The notes: generated by a model from the letters alone, not told the origin. Positions 36,152-44,862 are shown, counted from the stretch's first letter. The stretch is 64,000 nt of DNA from Carboxylicivirga sediminis (GCF_018156225.1 NZ_JAGTAR010000008.1:62001-126000), one strand, 5' to 3'. Translations and numbers: made by a program.

Positions 36152-36850
36152 CTAAAATATTAAGGTTATCACAAAATAGATACCGACGCCGATAAATAAA
36201 ATGGCGATAGCACGTCGGAACCAGATTTCAAAATTCTTTAACCTATTATAGAAGCTGCCTATTGAGCCAATACTGTAGGCAATTAACCAGGCAAAGATCA
36301 TGACAGGTATGCCTGTTGCCAGTGCAAAAACAATGGGTAAATAAAGCCCCTCGGCACTTGCTATGGTCATGGGTATCAGCATGCCAAAGTAGAGTACGCC
36401 GCTATATGGACAAAATGCTAAGGCAAATGCGAAACCTAATAATAGTGCTCCCCAGTAACTATTGCCGGCTTTCTTTTCCAGCTTATCGTTTAAGAAGCCA
36501 AGGCCTGGAATAGTTAGTTTAATAATTCCGAGCATAAACAGACCTATGATTATTAACAAAGGACCTAATAGTTTTTCGCCCCATTCCTGAAAAAAGCCTG
36601 AAAGTTGAAACTGGCTTAAGCCGAAAAAGAAGATAAAACCCAAACCAGTATAGGAAATGGCCCGTCCTAATGTGTAAACAAGACCATTGATAAATACTCG
36701 CTTTTGACTTTTGATATCTTTACTGATAAAACCGATGGCTGTGATGTTAGTTGCCAATGGGCAGGGGCTTACAGCTGTCATCAGTCCCAGTATAAATGCT
36801 GATAAAATTGGAAGCTGAGAGTTTTCCAACAAATTCTGTAATACTTCCAT
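36152..36850 (-). CDS. ArsG/DsbD-like membrane protein
   Basis: 232 residues, six to seven membrane helices. The motifs AVSPCPLATN and AFCPYSGVLYFGM place a Cys in each half, as in the CcdA/DsbD superfamily; this size and neighbourhood match proteins annotated ArsG-type aromatic arsenical permeases. It may pass electrons or thiol equivalents across the membrane to the lipoprotein encoded just upstream, or act as a permease. One-base gap to the ArsF-like gene. Confidence 0.8.
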   Translation of the reverse strand: MEVLQNLLENSQLPILSAFILGLMTAVSPCPLATNITAIGFISKDIKSQKRVFINGLVYTLGRAISYTGLGFIFFFGLSQFQLSGFFQEWGEKLLGPLLIIIGLFMLGIIKLTIPGLGFLNDKLEKKAGNSYWGALLLGFAFALAFCPYSGVLYFGMLIPMTIASAEGLYLPIVFALATGIPVMIFAWLIAYSIGSIGSFYNRLKNFEIWFRRAIAILFIGVGIYFVITLIF

Positions 36851-36851
36851 A

Positions 36852-37307
36852 CTATGACATTGATTCGATTGTTGATTTAATCAACGCTTCCAGCTTTTCT
36901 GGTTTGGTACGGGCATTTAAAAAGGCTTCGTTGGTCAGGTTCTTAATCTGATCACCTTTCATGATTAAAAGGGTTTGCCACTCTACCTCATATTTCTTTG
37001 CCAATTCTTTTTCTACTTCGCGGTTAATAGAATGGAACGGGACAGTAGTATCGAAATATTTAGCCAAAGTTTCTTTCGTAACTTTTTCAACAGCTTCGCA
37101 AGTGGCACAACGCCTGGTAGCATGAAAATAAACTACATTGACTTTGCTGGTGTCAATGGTTGTAGTACTTGTTTTTGAACTACAGCAGCTTTGAGATTCA
37201 CACGAACTGCAATCTGTTTCGGTCTTAGTTTTTTGCTTATTAGAATTGCAGCCAGCAGTTAGTAATATTGTGACCCCAACCACAAAAGTGTAGAATATTT
37301 TAGTCAT
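36852..37307 (-). CDS. ArsF-like thioredoxin-fold lipoprotein
   Basis: 151 residues. Lipobox LLTAGC; then a Cys-rich linker (CSSCESQSCC) and a thioredoxin-like domain (NVVYFHATRRCATCEAVEKV, with a CxxC pair near 73-76). It matches the ArsF-type family found beside ArsG. Likely periplasmic redox partner of the DsbD-like membrane protein. The Cys-Ser linker may bind metalloid or metal ions. Confidence 0.8.
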   Translation of the reverse strand: MTKIFYTFVVGVTILLTAGCNSNKQKTKTETDCSSCESQSCCSSKTSTTTIDTSKVNVVYFHATRRCATCEAVEKVTKETLAKYFDTTVPFHSINREVEKELAKKYEVEWQTLLIMKGDQIKNLTNEAFLNARTKPEKLEALIKSTIESMS

Positions 37308-37343
37308 AATAAGAATAAATGAAAAGGTTAGTTGTATTAGTGC

Positions 37344-37571
37344 TTATAATAAATCCTTGATTTCTTCAACAGAAGGAACACGTCCTTTAACAGCGACTTT
37401 GCCATCGATTACTAATGCGGGTGTGGTCATTACACCATAAGTCATAATCTGAATCAAATCTTCTACCTTCTCAACATTTGCATCAATGCCTTTTTCTTCA
37501 ACCGCTTTACGTGTTACTTCCTCTAATGATTTACATTTAGCACATCCGGTGCCTAGTACTTTAATATCCAT
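37344..37571 (-). CDS. Small thioredoxin-like protein (TM0996/MTH895 type)
   Basis: 75-residue glutaredoxin-like protein with active site GTGCAKCKSLE (Cys9 and Cys12) and the cis-Pro region MTTPALVIDG. It probably supplies reducing power in the cytoplasm for the metalloid operon. Second gene after the ArsR regulator. Confidence 0.9.
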   Translation of the reverse strand: MDIKVLGTGCAKCKSLEEVTRKAVEEKGIDANVEKVEDLIQIMTYGVMTTPALVIDGKVAVKGRVPSVEEIKDLL

Positions 37572-37596
37572 AATATTGTGTTTAAATTATTCGTCA

Positions 37597-37614
37597 TTCG
37601 TAAAACAACGAACA
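37597..37614. promoter_or_regulatory. Second ArsR operator-like site
   Basis: TTCGT-AAAACA-ACGAA, the same half-sites and 6-base spacing as the main palindrome at 37924-37945, in the 58-base gap between the ArsR and thioredoxin genes. An internal control point of the operon is likely. Confidence 0.6.
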
Positions 37615-37629
37615 GGATTGATAAATTTT

Positions 37630-37914
37630 TTAGTCTTCAAAAAATGCTTTAAGTAAGTCCTGCGCCTCAGCCCAGTTGGCTTTATTTATGCAGTATTTTA
37701 TCCTAGGCGCTTCAATTTCTCCTTGAATCAAACCAGCCTCTTTCAACTCCTTTAGATGTTGCGACAGAGTTGATTTGGCAATCGGTAATACCTCACTTAA
37801 GTCGCCACTGTAACAGCAGGTTTGTTTGGCCAGGGTTTGCAACACATATATCCGAACGGGGTGTCCGAGTGCTTTGGCGTATCTGGCCAGTTTTGTTTGT
37901 TGTTCGTTAAACAT
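37630..37914 (-). CDS. ArsR family transcriptional repressor
   Basis: 94-residue winged-helix regulator. Recognition region AKSTLSQHLKELKEAG at about 46-61. A CC pair in QTCCYSGDLSE (about 32-33) replaces the classical ELCVCDL metal site and could bind As(III) or thiols. It heads an operon with thioredoxin, ArsF-, ArsG- and ArsP-like genes and is probably autorepressed through the palindrome over its own start region. Confidence 0.92.
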   Translation of the reverse strand: MFNEQQTKLARYAKALGHPVRIYVLQTLAKQTCCYSGDLSEVLPIAKSTLSQHLKELKEAGLIQGEIEAPRIKYCINKANWAEAQDLLKAFFED

Positions 37915-37923
37915 CTGTAATGA

Positions 37924-37973
37924 TTGTTCGTAAATTTACGAACAAAAGTAATGCTTGTTTTTGAAATACCAAA
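37924..37973 (-). promoter_or_regulatory. ArsR promoter with overlapping palindromic operator
   Basis: Minus-strand promoter TTTG (37970-37973), 19 bases, TACTTTTG (37943-37950). A perfect 22-bp palindrome at 37924-37945, core TGTTCGTAAATTTACGAACA, covers the -7 edge and start point, a classical position for repression. Confidence 0.85.
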
Positions 37974-37983
37974 TTTAATAGCT

Positions 37984-38793
37984 TTAAAAACCGAAGTAAT
38001 CAGAATGCGGAGGGCATGAGCTGAAAAGCTGCCTTGGTGTCAGACCTGCCAATTTAATAAAGTCATTATTCATATGTGCTTGATCGTAGTAACCACTTTG
38101 AAAGGCAACATCAAACAATGACAGATGAGGCTGCTTTGATTTTAGATGAAGTGCGTACTGAAAGCGGATGATATTAGTAAACTGTTTCGGACTACATCCC
38201 ACCAATGATTTAAATGAACGGTCAAAATTTTTTCGACTCCAGCAGCTTTGTTCAGCCATGGATTGAATAGACATCTTTTTAGCCGGATCAATGTGTGGAA
38301 TGATGTGTCTGACTCTTTCTGTTTTGTAGCAAGGCTTTTGTTCAGCCATTTGCTTTATTAAAAAATGTTCTATTAATAAGATTTGTTGTTGTAAGTTGTT
38401 TGATTCATACAATTGTTCACAAACTTCAGAAATGGATTGCCCCCAAATTTGTCGGGCACAGATTGTTTGGTTAAATAGTTCACTGGCAGGGTGTTTGCAG
38501 ATCTGAGCAAAGCCAGAAGGAAATAATGTGACTGCCAACAGCTTTAGTTTGCCTGAAGCTTGTATGTCGTAAAACGAATTTTGCTGGCCTGATATAAGTG
38601 TATGTGAATTAAAATAGCCGGAAACGCTTTGGGAAGTGATTTTGTTACCCAAGATAAAAGTTAACTCCGGCAAACCGGTTGGAACAATTCGTTGGTTGTG
38701 TACTGTTTTGGCCTCATAACTGAACTCCATAAGCCAGTAGTGCTTTACAATGCCTGCTAATTGACGGGACGGGTGTATGATTTTGAAATTCAC
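37984..38793 (-). CDS. AraC family transcriptional regulator
   Basis: 269 residues. N-terminal about 150 residues are a cupin-like effector domain (HYWLMEFSYEA, IVPTGLPELTFILG, as in DUF6597-type regulators). The C terminus holds the two AraC helix-turn-helix motifs (SIQSMAEQSCWSRKNFDRSF and LFDVAFQSGYYDQAHMNNDF). 48 bases downstream of the VOC gene, so they may be one unit. Confidence 0.9.
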   Translation of the reverse strand: MNFKIIHPSRQLAGIVKHYWLMEFSYEAKTVHNQRIVPTGLPELTFILGNKITSQSVSGYFNSHTLISGQQNSFYDIQASGKLKLLAVTLFPSGFAQICKHPASELFNQTICARQIWGQSISEVCEQLYESNNLQQQILLIEHFLIKQMAEQKPCYKTERVRHIIPHIDPAKKMSIQSMAEQSCWSRKNFDRSFKSLVGCSPKQFTNIIRFQYALHLKSKQPHLSLFDVAFQSGYYDQAHMNNDFIKLAGLTPRQLFSSCPPHSDYFGF

Positions 38794-38841
38794 TATGTAA
38801 AGATAAGCAGGGACTTGACTCCCTGCAAATTTGTACTTGGC

Positions 38842-39201
38842 TTAATTTTGGCTGTAAAGTCCAATTTTATTCCCTTCACTGTCAATAAAGATGGCAAAGT
38901 AACCTCTCCCTTCCGCCTCAATTTTTGTTTTGGGGAATACAATGGTTCCATTTCTTTCAATTATATGCTCAATGGTGGATTCCATCGAATCTGCAACATT
39001 AAAACTTGCCAATACCCCATCTTTCGAAGGATTGAAGTTTTTTGCTTGTGATAAAGCTCCTTCGTCATTGGGAAAGAAGGCCATCTTCTCATTTCCAAAA
39101 TCCATAGCCTTTAGGGATAGCTTAAAAACTGCGTTGTAAAAGTCGACAGCCCGGTGCATATCCAATACCGGTATCTCAACCCATGCGATTAATTTGTTCA
39201 T
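38842..39201 (-). CDS. VOC family (glyoxalase-like) protein
   Basis: 119 residues with the vicinal-oxygen-chelate fold: WVEIPVLDMHRAVDFYNAVF at the N terminus and GYFAIFIDSEGNKIGLYS at the C terminus. Such stand-alone proteins bind small molecules or act on aldehydes; substrate is unknown. Sits before the AraC gene. Confidence 0.85.
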   Translation of the reverse strand: MNKLIAWVEIPVLDMHRAVDFYNAVFKLSLKAMDFGNEKMAFFPNDEGALSQAKNFNPSKDGVLASFNVADSMESTIEHIIERNGTIVFPKTKIEAEGRGYFAIFIDSEGNKIGLYSQN

Positions 39202-39314
39202 AAAGCTTTGTTTTATTTTGTTTGACCATACAAAACTAGCTATGAGCTAACTATATTAATTGGAAAAAAAGGACATTCAGTGCCAATTGCAAGGGTAGTG
39301 CCGAAAGTATCTGT

Positions 39315-40241
39315 TTAATGGGAGTCAATACCATGCAACATTCTCAATGAATGTTCAATAGTTGGTATTATCTCTGTCAGGTATTCCTTTACCGCTTTAA
39401 CACTGCCCGGCAGCACATAAACAAGGGTTTGTCTCATTACTCCGGCTACACTGCGACTAAGTAGAGCATTAGGTTTATCAATACCGTATTTCATTCTGAT
39501 GGCTTCCATAATGCCGGTAATTTCTTTTTCCAGCAGTGGTTTGATGACATCGGGAGTAATATCGCGCGGGCCAATACCAGTTCCGCCAGTTGTAACGATG
39601 ATGTCCACTCCGCTAGCCACCAATTGGAGAATGGTGTTTTTCAGTTGTTGTTCATCATCGGGAAGAATAGTGCGATTAAAACTGTATTGCCTGTTCTGCT
39701 CATCAAAATATGTGCTGAGCAGTTTTTCAGTAAACGGACCGCTCTTATCATCATAGATGCCTTCAAAAGCACGATCACTTAATGTGACGATATGCACGTT
39801 GATGATACGTGGCACATATTTTAAAACATCACCTGGCTTTAGAGCACCACCTTTCAGTACTCGGCAGAAAATCCCTTCCTTGGGCATAACGCAGTCGCCG
39901 GTCAGTTCCTTGATTTCGCAACCATTGTGGCACTTTTTACCTATTTGCGTTACTTCCAGTTCAATGGTATCATTAACAAAGCGGTCGAATATTTTGGTGT
40001 GATGCAGCGCTAATCCTTCAGTTGTGATGTTTTCGGCAAAATCACCAAAGTTTAGTTTTGTGCCCGAAGCATCCTCCGTTTTCTGGTAGCTTTCGGTACC
40101 AAGCAAGCTCACCTGCCGATGCCAATGCCCTGAATGAGCGTCGCCATCAACTCCCAGGTGGTTAAGAGTAATACTTTTAAAAGGCGTTTTTTTTGTGCCT
40201 TTCTTTTCCGATATATTAACTGATTTTATTTGAATCTTCAT
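39315..40241 (-). CDS. MOSC domain-MogA fusion protein
   Basis: 308 residues from the ATG at 40241 (MKIQIKSVNIS); a start at 40295 would add 18 residues and overlap moaC. N-terminal MOSC domain (about 1-145, with the conserved FAENITTEGL and CHNGCEIKELTGDC) is fused to a MogA/MoaB-type molybdopterin adenylyltransferase (about 150-305, TLSDRAFEGIYDDKSG, TTGGTGIGPRDITPD, LPGS). MogA adenylates molybdopterin before Mo insertion; the MOSC part may bind sulfur for the cofactor. Last gene of the molybdenum-cofactor operon. Confidence 0.9.
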   Translation of the reverse strand: MKIQIKSVNISEKKGTKKTPFKSITLNHLGVDGDAHSGHWHRQVSLLGTESYQKTEDASGTKLNFGDFAENITTEGLALHHTKIFDRFVNDTIELEVTQIGKKCHNGCEIKELTGDCVMPKEGIFCRVLKGGALKPGDVLKYVPRIINVHIVTLSDRAFEGIYDDKSGPFTEKLLSTYFDEQNRQYSFNRTILPDDEQQLKNTILQLVASGVDIIVTTGGTGIGPRDITPDVIKPLLEKEITGIMEAIRMKYGIDKPNALLSRSVAGVMRQTLVYVLPGSVKAVKEYLTEIIPTIEHSLRMLHGIDSH

Positions 40242-40275
40242 CTCTGTAGTTTTTACTGATGCAATAAATAAACGG

Positions 40276-40725
40276 TCAGACTTTTGTTTTCTCAACTAAA
40301 CGAATATCAAGCATTTCCATATCTTTATCAACGGCCTTACACATATCGTAAATTGTTAGTAACGCCACGTTAACGGCGGTTAGTGCTTCCATTTCCACAC
40401 CTGTTTGACCCAGGCAGCGCGATAAGGAATTGACCATTATGCCATCTTCTTTAATATCAAAGCTGACATCAACCTTGGTTAGTTGTAAGGCATGACACAG
40501 CGGAATGAGTATGTGTGTTTGTTTGGCTGCCTGAATGCCGGCAATGCGCGCAACGGATAATACATCGCCTTTTTTCATCATGTTATTACTTATCAAACTT
40601 ACAGTATTGGCCTTTAGTTTGATAAAGCCAGTTGCTCGGGCTGTACGCTTTTGAATAGGTTTATCGCCTACATCAACCATGTTGGCTTCCCCGTTTTTGT
40701 TTATGTGAGTTAATTTATCAGACAT
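40276..40725 (-). CDS. moaC: Cyclic pyranopterin monophosphate synthase MoaC
   Basis: 149 residues, normal length. Converts the MoaA product to cPMP in molybdenum-cofactor synthesis. Conserved NMVDVGDK, GDVLSVARIAGIQAAKQT, IPLCHAL and GQTGVEMEALTAV with DMCKAVDKDM are present. Three-base gap after moaA. Confidence 0.96.
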   Translation of the reverse strand: MSDKLTHINKNGEANMVDVGDKPIQKRTARATGFIKLKANTVSLISNNMMKKGDVLSVARIAGIQAAKQTHILIPLCHALQLTKVDVSFDIKEDGIMVNSLSRCLGQTGVEMEALTAVNVALLTIYDMCKAVDKDMEMLDIRLVEKTKV

Positions 40726-40728
40726 AGT

Positions 40729-41529
40729 TTAACCTCCAATATTGTAAAACTTATGATTTTGATTAATGGTACCTTCCAGAGGTTTGGCCCCCAGGGCCAA
40801 TTGAAAGGCTTCTGTAATGCCATGCTTCTTAACATTAAAGCCACTGTTGCTGAAAAGGCAGGGTTTAATGTCGCCATTGGCCATTAGGCGAAGGCGGTTG
40901 CAAAGCTGGCAATTGCCACCCTCTCCACCTTCAACAACCGAGAAATCACCGGTTTCCAAATCCATCTGATGAATAAAACGAATGTTCAGGCCTTCATCAA
41001 GGCAGAATTGCTTAATGGCATCAATGTTTTGTTTGTTTGAAAACTTTGTTTTGACCACATTGATTTTAATAGGCGTGAGGCCTGCCTCCTGAGCTGCCTT
41101 AATGCCCTTTTTTACATCATTAATATTGCCCAGCCTGGTAATACTTCTGAACTCTTCTGCATCAAGTGTGTCCAGGCTGATATTGACTCGATTGAGGCCA
41201 GCCTTTTTAAGGTCTTTGGCGTATTTACTCAACAAAACGCCATTGGTGGTCATGGCAATTTCCTCAATGCCTTCCACCTGCTTAATCATATCCACTAACT
41301 GCACAATCCCTTTTCTTACCAGAGGTTCACCACCTGTTAGTCGTATCTTTTTAAGGCCCATTTTAGCGCCTTCACGAATCACCTCTGCTATTTCTTCCAA
41401 AGACAGTACATCATCGTGCTTTAGCAACTGAATACCTTCTTCTGGCATGCAGTAGCGGCATCTTAAATTGCACCGGTCAGTTACCGAAACACGTAAATAA
41501 GTAATTTTTCTGTTATAGGCATCTAACAT
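40729..41529 (-). CDS. moaA: GTP 3',8-cyclase MoaA, short form
   Basis: 266 residues against about 320-330 in most MoaA. Radical SAM cluster motif CNLRCRYCMPEEG at about 20, GGEPLVRK, and TTNGVLL are intact. The second 4Fe-4S motif is NCQLCNRLRLMANGDIKPC, and the essential C-terminal Gly-Gly is present (FYNIGG). The segment between IRFIHQMDL and this motif is about 50 residues shorter than usual. The frame is continuous, so this is a compact enzyme, not a frameshift. Overlaps moeA by 17 bases. Confidence 0.9.
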   Translation of the reverse strand: MLDAYNRKITYLRVSVTDRCNLRCRYCMPEEGIQLLKHDDVLSLEEIAEVIREGAKMGLKKIRLTGGEPLVRKGIVQLVDMIKQVEGIEEIAMTTNGVLLSKYAKDLKKAGLNRVNISLDTLDAEEFRSITRLGNINDVKKGIKAAQEAGLTPIKINVVKTKFSNKQNIDAIKQFCLDEGLNIRFIHQMDLETGDFSVVEGGEGGNCQLCNRLRLMANGDIKPCLFSNSGFNVKKHGITEAFQLALGAKPLEGTINQNHKFYNIGG

Positions 41530-42688
41530 TGATTAAATCTCCTTTTTTAAGTTCTTTAACTCCTATAGGTATTTCAAATAGCACCTGCGCATTGCTTAAA
41601 CCGTTAATGTGCGCCGAACCATGAAATTCAAGGGGCACCACTTCACTTCGTTCATTGATGATAGCTGGTGCAAAGAGCAAACGAGCGTCTTTCTTCCTGC
41701 CAAAATCAGTGTTTAGAGGAAGTATCAGCTCTTTTGGTTTATATGGATGGCCCATTAAGGCTGATAGGAATGGACGTGTGTACAATTCAAACTGTATAAA
41801 CGACGATACCGGGTTGCCGGAAAGCCCAAAACAGTAGCTTTTTCCTTTTCTGGCAAATACCATGGGCTTACCTGGTTGAATGGCCGTTTTATATACTATT
41901 ATTTCATAACCAAGGTTTTGAAGTGTATCTGGTATTAAATCGTATTCACCAACCGAAACCCCACCTGTTAATATCAGCACATCGTTTTCTTGTAGGGCAA
42001 TGTTGATTTGTTCTGCCAGCAGAGGGCCTTCATCTTTGGTAATTCCTCTATAATGTCCTTTTATATTGAGCTGCTGCAGCTGTGCTAGTAATTGCGATGA
42101 ATTGGAATTTCGAATTTGAAATGGTTGAGGCGTTTCATGGGGTTCAACAAGCTCTGTTCCACTTGCAATTATAGTTACCTGGGGCTGCCTGTATACTTGA
42201 ACAGTGCTTTTACCTGCCATAGCCAATAGTGGCATATGGCGCGCTTCTAACAAGGTAGATGCAGGGAGTAGTAAATCGCCAGATTGCGCATCTTCACCCC
42301 GAAGGCTTATGTTACTCTTGGTATTGATATTGGTACAACGGACATGTTTTTCATCAATCACTTCTGCATCTTCAATCATAAACACACAGTTGGCCCCTTC
42401 GGGAACGACGGCACCAGTCATGATTTTGGCGCATTGATTTTCGCCGATTATATGTTCGGGATTTTTTCCAGCGAAGATGGTTTCAACTACTGTAAGCGTA
42501 TTAGTAAGATCTTTTTTGCGGCAGGCATAACCGTCCATGGCCGATTTGTTAAATGGCGGCATATCCATGTCAATGCAAACATCTTCAGCTAAAACCCTTT
42601 GATAAGCATGCATAAGTGAAACGCTTTCTGATGGTAGCGTTTCAGCTTGATCAACGATTATTTTTAACGCGTCTTTATACTCTCTCAT
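41513..42688 (-). CDS. moeA: Molybdopterin molybdenumtransferase MoeA
   Basis: 391 residues of normal length and domain order. Inserts Mo into adenylated molybdopterin. Conserved PFNKSAMDGYA, KIMTGAVVPEGAN, GTELVE, LTGGVSVGEYD, PGKPMVFA and GLSGNPVSS are visible. It overlaps moaA and, by 14 bases, the MobB-like gene. Confidence 0.96.
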   Translation of the reverse strand: MREYKDALKIIVDQAETLPSESVSLMHAYQRVLAEDVCIDMDMPPFNKSAMDGYACRKKDLTNTLTVVETIFAGKNPEHIIGENQCAKIMTGAVVPEGANCVFMIEDAEVIDEKHVRCTNINTKSNISLRGEDAQSGDLLLPASTLLEARHMPLLAMAGKSTVQVYRQPQVTIIASGTELVEPHETPQPFQIRNSNSSQLLAQLQQLNIKGHYRGITKDEGPLLAEQINIALQENDVLILTGGVSVGEYDLIPDTLQNLGYEIIVYKTAIQPGKPMVFARKGKSYCFGLSGNPVSSFIQFELYTRPFLSALMGHPYKPKELILPLNTDFGRKKDARLLFAPAIINERSEVVPLEFHGSAHINGLSNAQVLFEIPIGVKELKKGDLINVRCL

Positions 42689-43214
42689 AGTCCTGGATTT
42701 TTAACAGAGACTCATCTGAAAAAACGCTCTCCACATTGAATACTAAAGCTTCATCAGGCGATAGCACAATTATATTATTTCCGTCTCTCATTGGCTTTTG
42801 CTTTGATGAGTCTTCTCCTTTGATGTAATACAAAGCGTGGGGATTAATAAAGTTATACAAGCCACCTGTCTCAATAATAACAGGTTTATCTTTTGGCAGA
42901 TAGTTCGTTAATGATGCAAACATTAGGGGAAGATGAGGATTCTTGCATTGTACATAGAATACTTCAGAAGCGCCTGCTCTCAACATGCGCGAACTATCTT
43001 TGCGGGTATCAAGGGTTTCTTTCACAATGGTGAAATCATCAGTGCAGGTTATTATGTGCGCCTCATTATCCAGACTATGAAAGTGCGATGATATTTTTAC
43101 AGCGTACACATCGGTTGATTCAGCCAGGTGCTTTATTATGCGGCACGACAGGAGTGTTTTTCCAACATTTCGCCCGTTGCCGGCAACCATTAGTATGTTA
43201 GGGTATTGTTTCAA
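42675..43214 (-). CDS. MobB-like P-loop protein
   Basis: 179 residues. P-loop VAGNGRNVGKTLLSCRII near 10-27, KISSHFH and VIIETGGLYNFINP resemble MobB (molybdopterin-guanine dinucleotide adaptor) GTPases. It is more divergent than MobB of proteobacteria, and the Mo-cofactor role rests on the overlap with both mobA (4 bases) and moeA. Alternative: a generic P-loop accessory protein. Confidence 0.7.
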   Translation of the reverse strand: MKQYPNILMVAGNGRNVGKTLLSCRIIKHLAESTDVYAVKISSHFHSLDNEAHIITCTDDFTIVKETLDTRKDSSRMLRAGASEVFYVQCKNPHLPLMFASLTNYLPKDKPVIIETGGLYNFINPHALYYIKGEDSSKQKPMRDGNNIIVLSPDEALVFNVESVFSDESLLKIQDYERV

Positions 43215-43756
43215 ATTAAATCCTCCGGTGAGTTAAAGTTTAAAAGACTTTTATCATCCTCAATCAAAATAGTTTGAGCCTTTAGCTCTTTCATCAATAG
43301 TTGTAATTTATATTGTCTTTGTTCGATGAATTGAAGAATAACCGGCAAGCAGCTTTTATGGTAATAGCCTAATGTCGGATATATTTTGTTGGCAGCAGAT
43401 ACGGCAATAGCGGCTTTATTTTTACCTTTTTCATTCAATAGCTTATCGAATAATTCGGTGGTGATAAAGGGCATATCGCAAGGGCATACAATAACATCTT
43501 CTGTGCCAGTTTCAGCCAGAGCGGAGTAAAGGCCGCCAATAGGACCAACTTTCTGATACACGTCTGCAATCACCCGAAAGCCAAACTGCTCATATTCTGC
43601 ATTGTTAGAGCTGATGATAATTTCTGAGCACATAGGTTTAAGAGCATCAATACTATACTCTACTAAAGCACGCCCTTTGTATTGGAGCAATCCTTTTTCT
43701 TGTCCCATGCGTGAGCTGAGTCCGCCGGCTAATATGATTCCTGTAATTGACTTCAT
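43211..43756 (-). CDS. mobA: Molybdenum cofactor guanylyltransferase MobA
   Basis: 181 residues. GIILAGGLSSRMGQEKGLL at the N terminus is the nucleotidyltransferase signature, with VCPCDMPF for the metal site. Attaches GMP to Mo-molybdopterin to give the dinucleotide cofactor used by PsrA-type enzymes. Its ATG overlaps the TGA of the TSUP gene. Confidence 0.93.
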   Translation of the reverse strand: MKSITGIILAGGLSSRMGQEKGLLQYKGRALVEYSIDALKPMCSEIIISSNNAEYEQFGFRVIADVYQKVGPIGGLYSALAETGTEDVIVCPCDMPFITTELFDKLLNEKGKNKAAIAVSAANKIYPTLGYYHKSCLPVILQFIEQRQYKLQLLMKELKAQTILIEDDKSLLNFNSPEDLI

Positions 43757-44487
43757 CAGGCAAAGTAAAAGAGTTTAAAACTGGCAAACAACAGCACAAA
43801 TGATAGCATATACATCAGATAGCGCGGTGTCAGCCTTTTTTGTCCCAGTTGCGAACCAATAATACTACCAATAATTCCAAGTACAATTAAAATGTATATG
43901 CTGCTGATAGGCTCAAATCCCTTGGCGATAACCCCTAGAATGCCACTGGCCGAATTCAGAAAGATAAAGATGGCTGAGATGGCTGCTGTTTCCTTGATTG
44001 TGGCCCAACCCATAAGCAGGAGCAAAGGGCTCAGGATGATGCCTCCTCCGATGCCAATCATGCCTGAGAAAAAACCTAGCACAGCACCAAAAACAAGTGC
44101 TAATGGCAAATAAATAGGCTTCGCTTCTTTCTCTGACTTGGTGAAGAAAAGCATCCTTATTACAGCTATCAATAAGAAAATGCCGAGGATAATTTTATAG
44201 GTGTAGGGGTTGACATCAAGTCTGGCACCAATAAATGACATAGGGATAGACAAGGCAATAAACGGCAATAGCAGCTTTAGCCTGAAATGACCGCCTCGGT
44301 AAAAATGGAAGAAAGAGATGCCGGCTACAAACATGTTAAGCGTTAAGGCGGATGCCCGCATATAAATTGGGTCAATGGCAAATAAAGCCATTATAGCCAG
44401 GTAGCCGCTTGCACCTCCATGCCCTACTGAGGAGTAGAGGATAGATGTGAAAAATATAGCCAGGTAAAAAAGAAATTCTGTTTCCAT
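43756..44487 (-). CDS. TSUP family transporter (TauE/SafE type)
   Basis: 243 residues, about seven to eight membrane helices in two repeats, each with the glycine-rich motif (SSVGHGGASGYLAIMALF and GMIGIGGGIILSPLLLLMG). TSUP proteins move sulfite, sulfonates, thiosulfate or similar anions. First gene of the molybdenum-cofactor operon; sulfur respiration is encoded upstream, which fits export of sulfite. Ends with TGA at 43756-43758. Confidence 0.88.
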   Translation of the reverse strand: METEFLFYLAIFFTSILYSSVGHGGASGYLAIMALFAIDPIYMRASALTLNMFVAGISFFHFYRGGHFRLKLLLPFIALSIPMSFIGARLDVNPYTYKIILGIFLLIAVIRMLFFTKSEKEAKPIYLPLALVFGAVLGFFSGMIGIGGGIILSPLLLLMGWATIKETAAISAIFIFLNSASGILGVIAKGFEPISSIYILIVLGIIGSIIGSQLGQKRLTPRYLMYMLSFVLLFASFKLFYFA

Positions 44488-44754
44488 TCTATTAATAATT
44501 GATACTAAATAAATGAAAGCAGAAAGGGAACGCTATTAAGCCTATTGTGCGTTAGTTGCTAAATGCTAATGAAGCATTATAAGCATGCACTCTCTCAGCA
44601 TCAAGCTTTGCAATTAGTCTTTTTCCTTTCTCCTTTCCAAGTCATTCTGAGCCATTTCAGAAATCGGGAGGATTGATTGTTTCCGACCAATCCCATCGGT
44701 AAGCACCCCATGTCCTTTGATTTAGGAGTAATTACTCGAAGAAACTTCTCATAT
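44488..44754. other. Intergenic region before the TSUP-moco operon
   Basis: No ORF, RNA or clear promoter found. A small inverted repeat AATGCT/AGCATT lies at 44572-44588. No Moco-riboswitch-like structure was recognised by eye. Confidence 0.3.
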
Positions 44755-44801
44755 TAAAAAGCGGATGCCTGCCCGGTTATTTTCTATTGAACAGGCATCC
44801 G
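44755..44801 (-). terminator. Terminator after the sulfur respiration operon
   Basis: CGGATGCCTG (44762-44771) pairs with CAGGCATCCG (44792-44801), with an A run at 44755-44760 that is a T run on the minus strand. Also separates this operon from the TSUP-moco operon. Confidence 0.78.
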
Positions 44802-44862
44802 GTGTATTTCATGTTTAACTTTCTGTAAATAAAGATACAAAAAGAATTATTGGATATGTAGT

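Noticed and set aside
40729-41529. Frameshift explaining the short moaA
   Set aside because: The frame is continuous, both cluster motifs and the C-terminal Gly-Gly are in one frame, and no leftover MoaA-like segment was seen in other frames.
44488-44862. Molybdenum-cofactor riboswitch before the moco operon
   Set aside because: No recognisable conserved core or multi-stem fold by eye; only a small inverted repeat and the upstream operon terminator are present.
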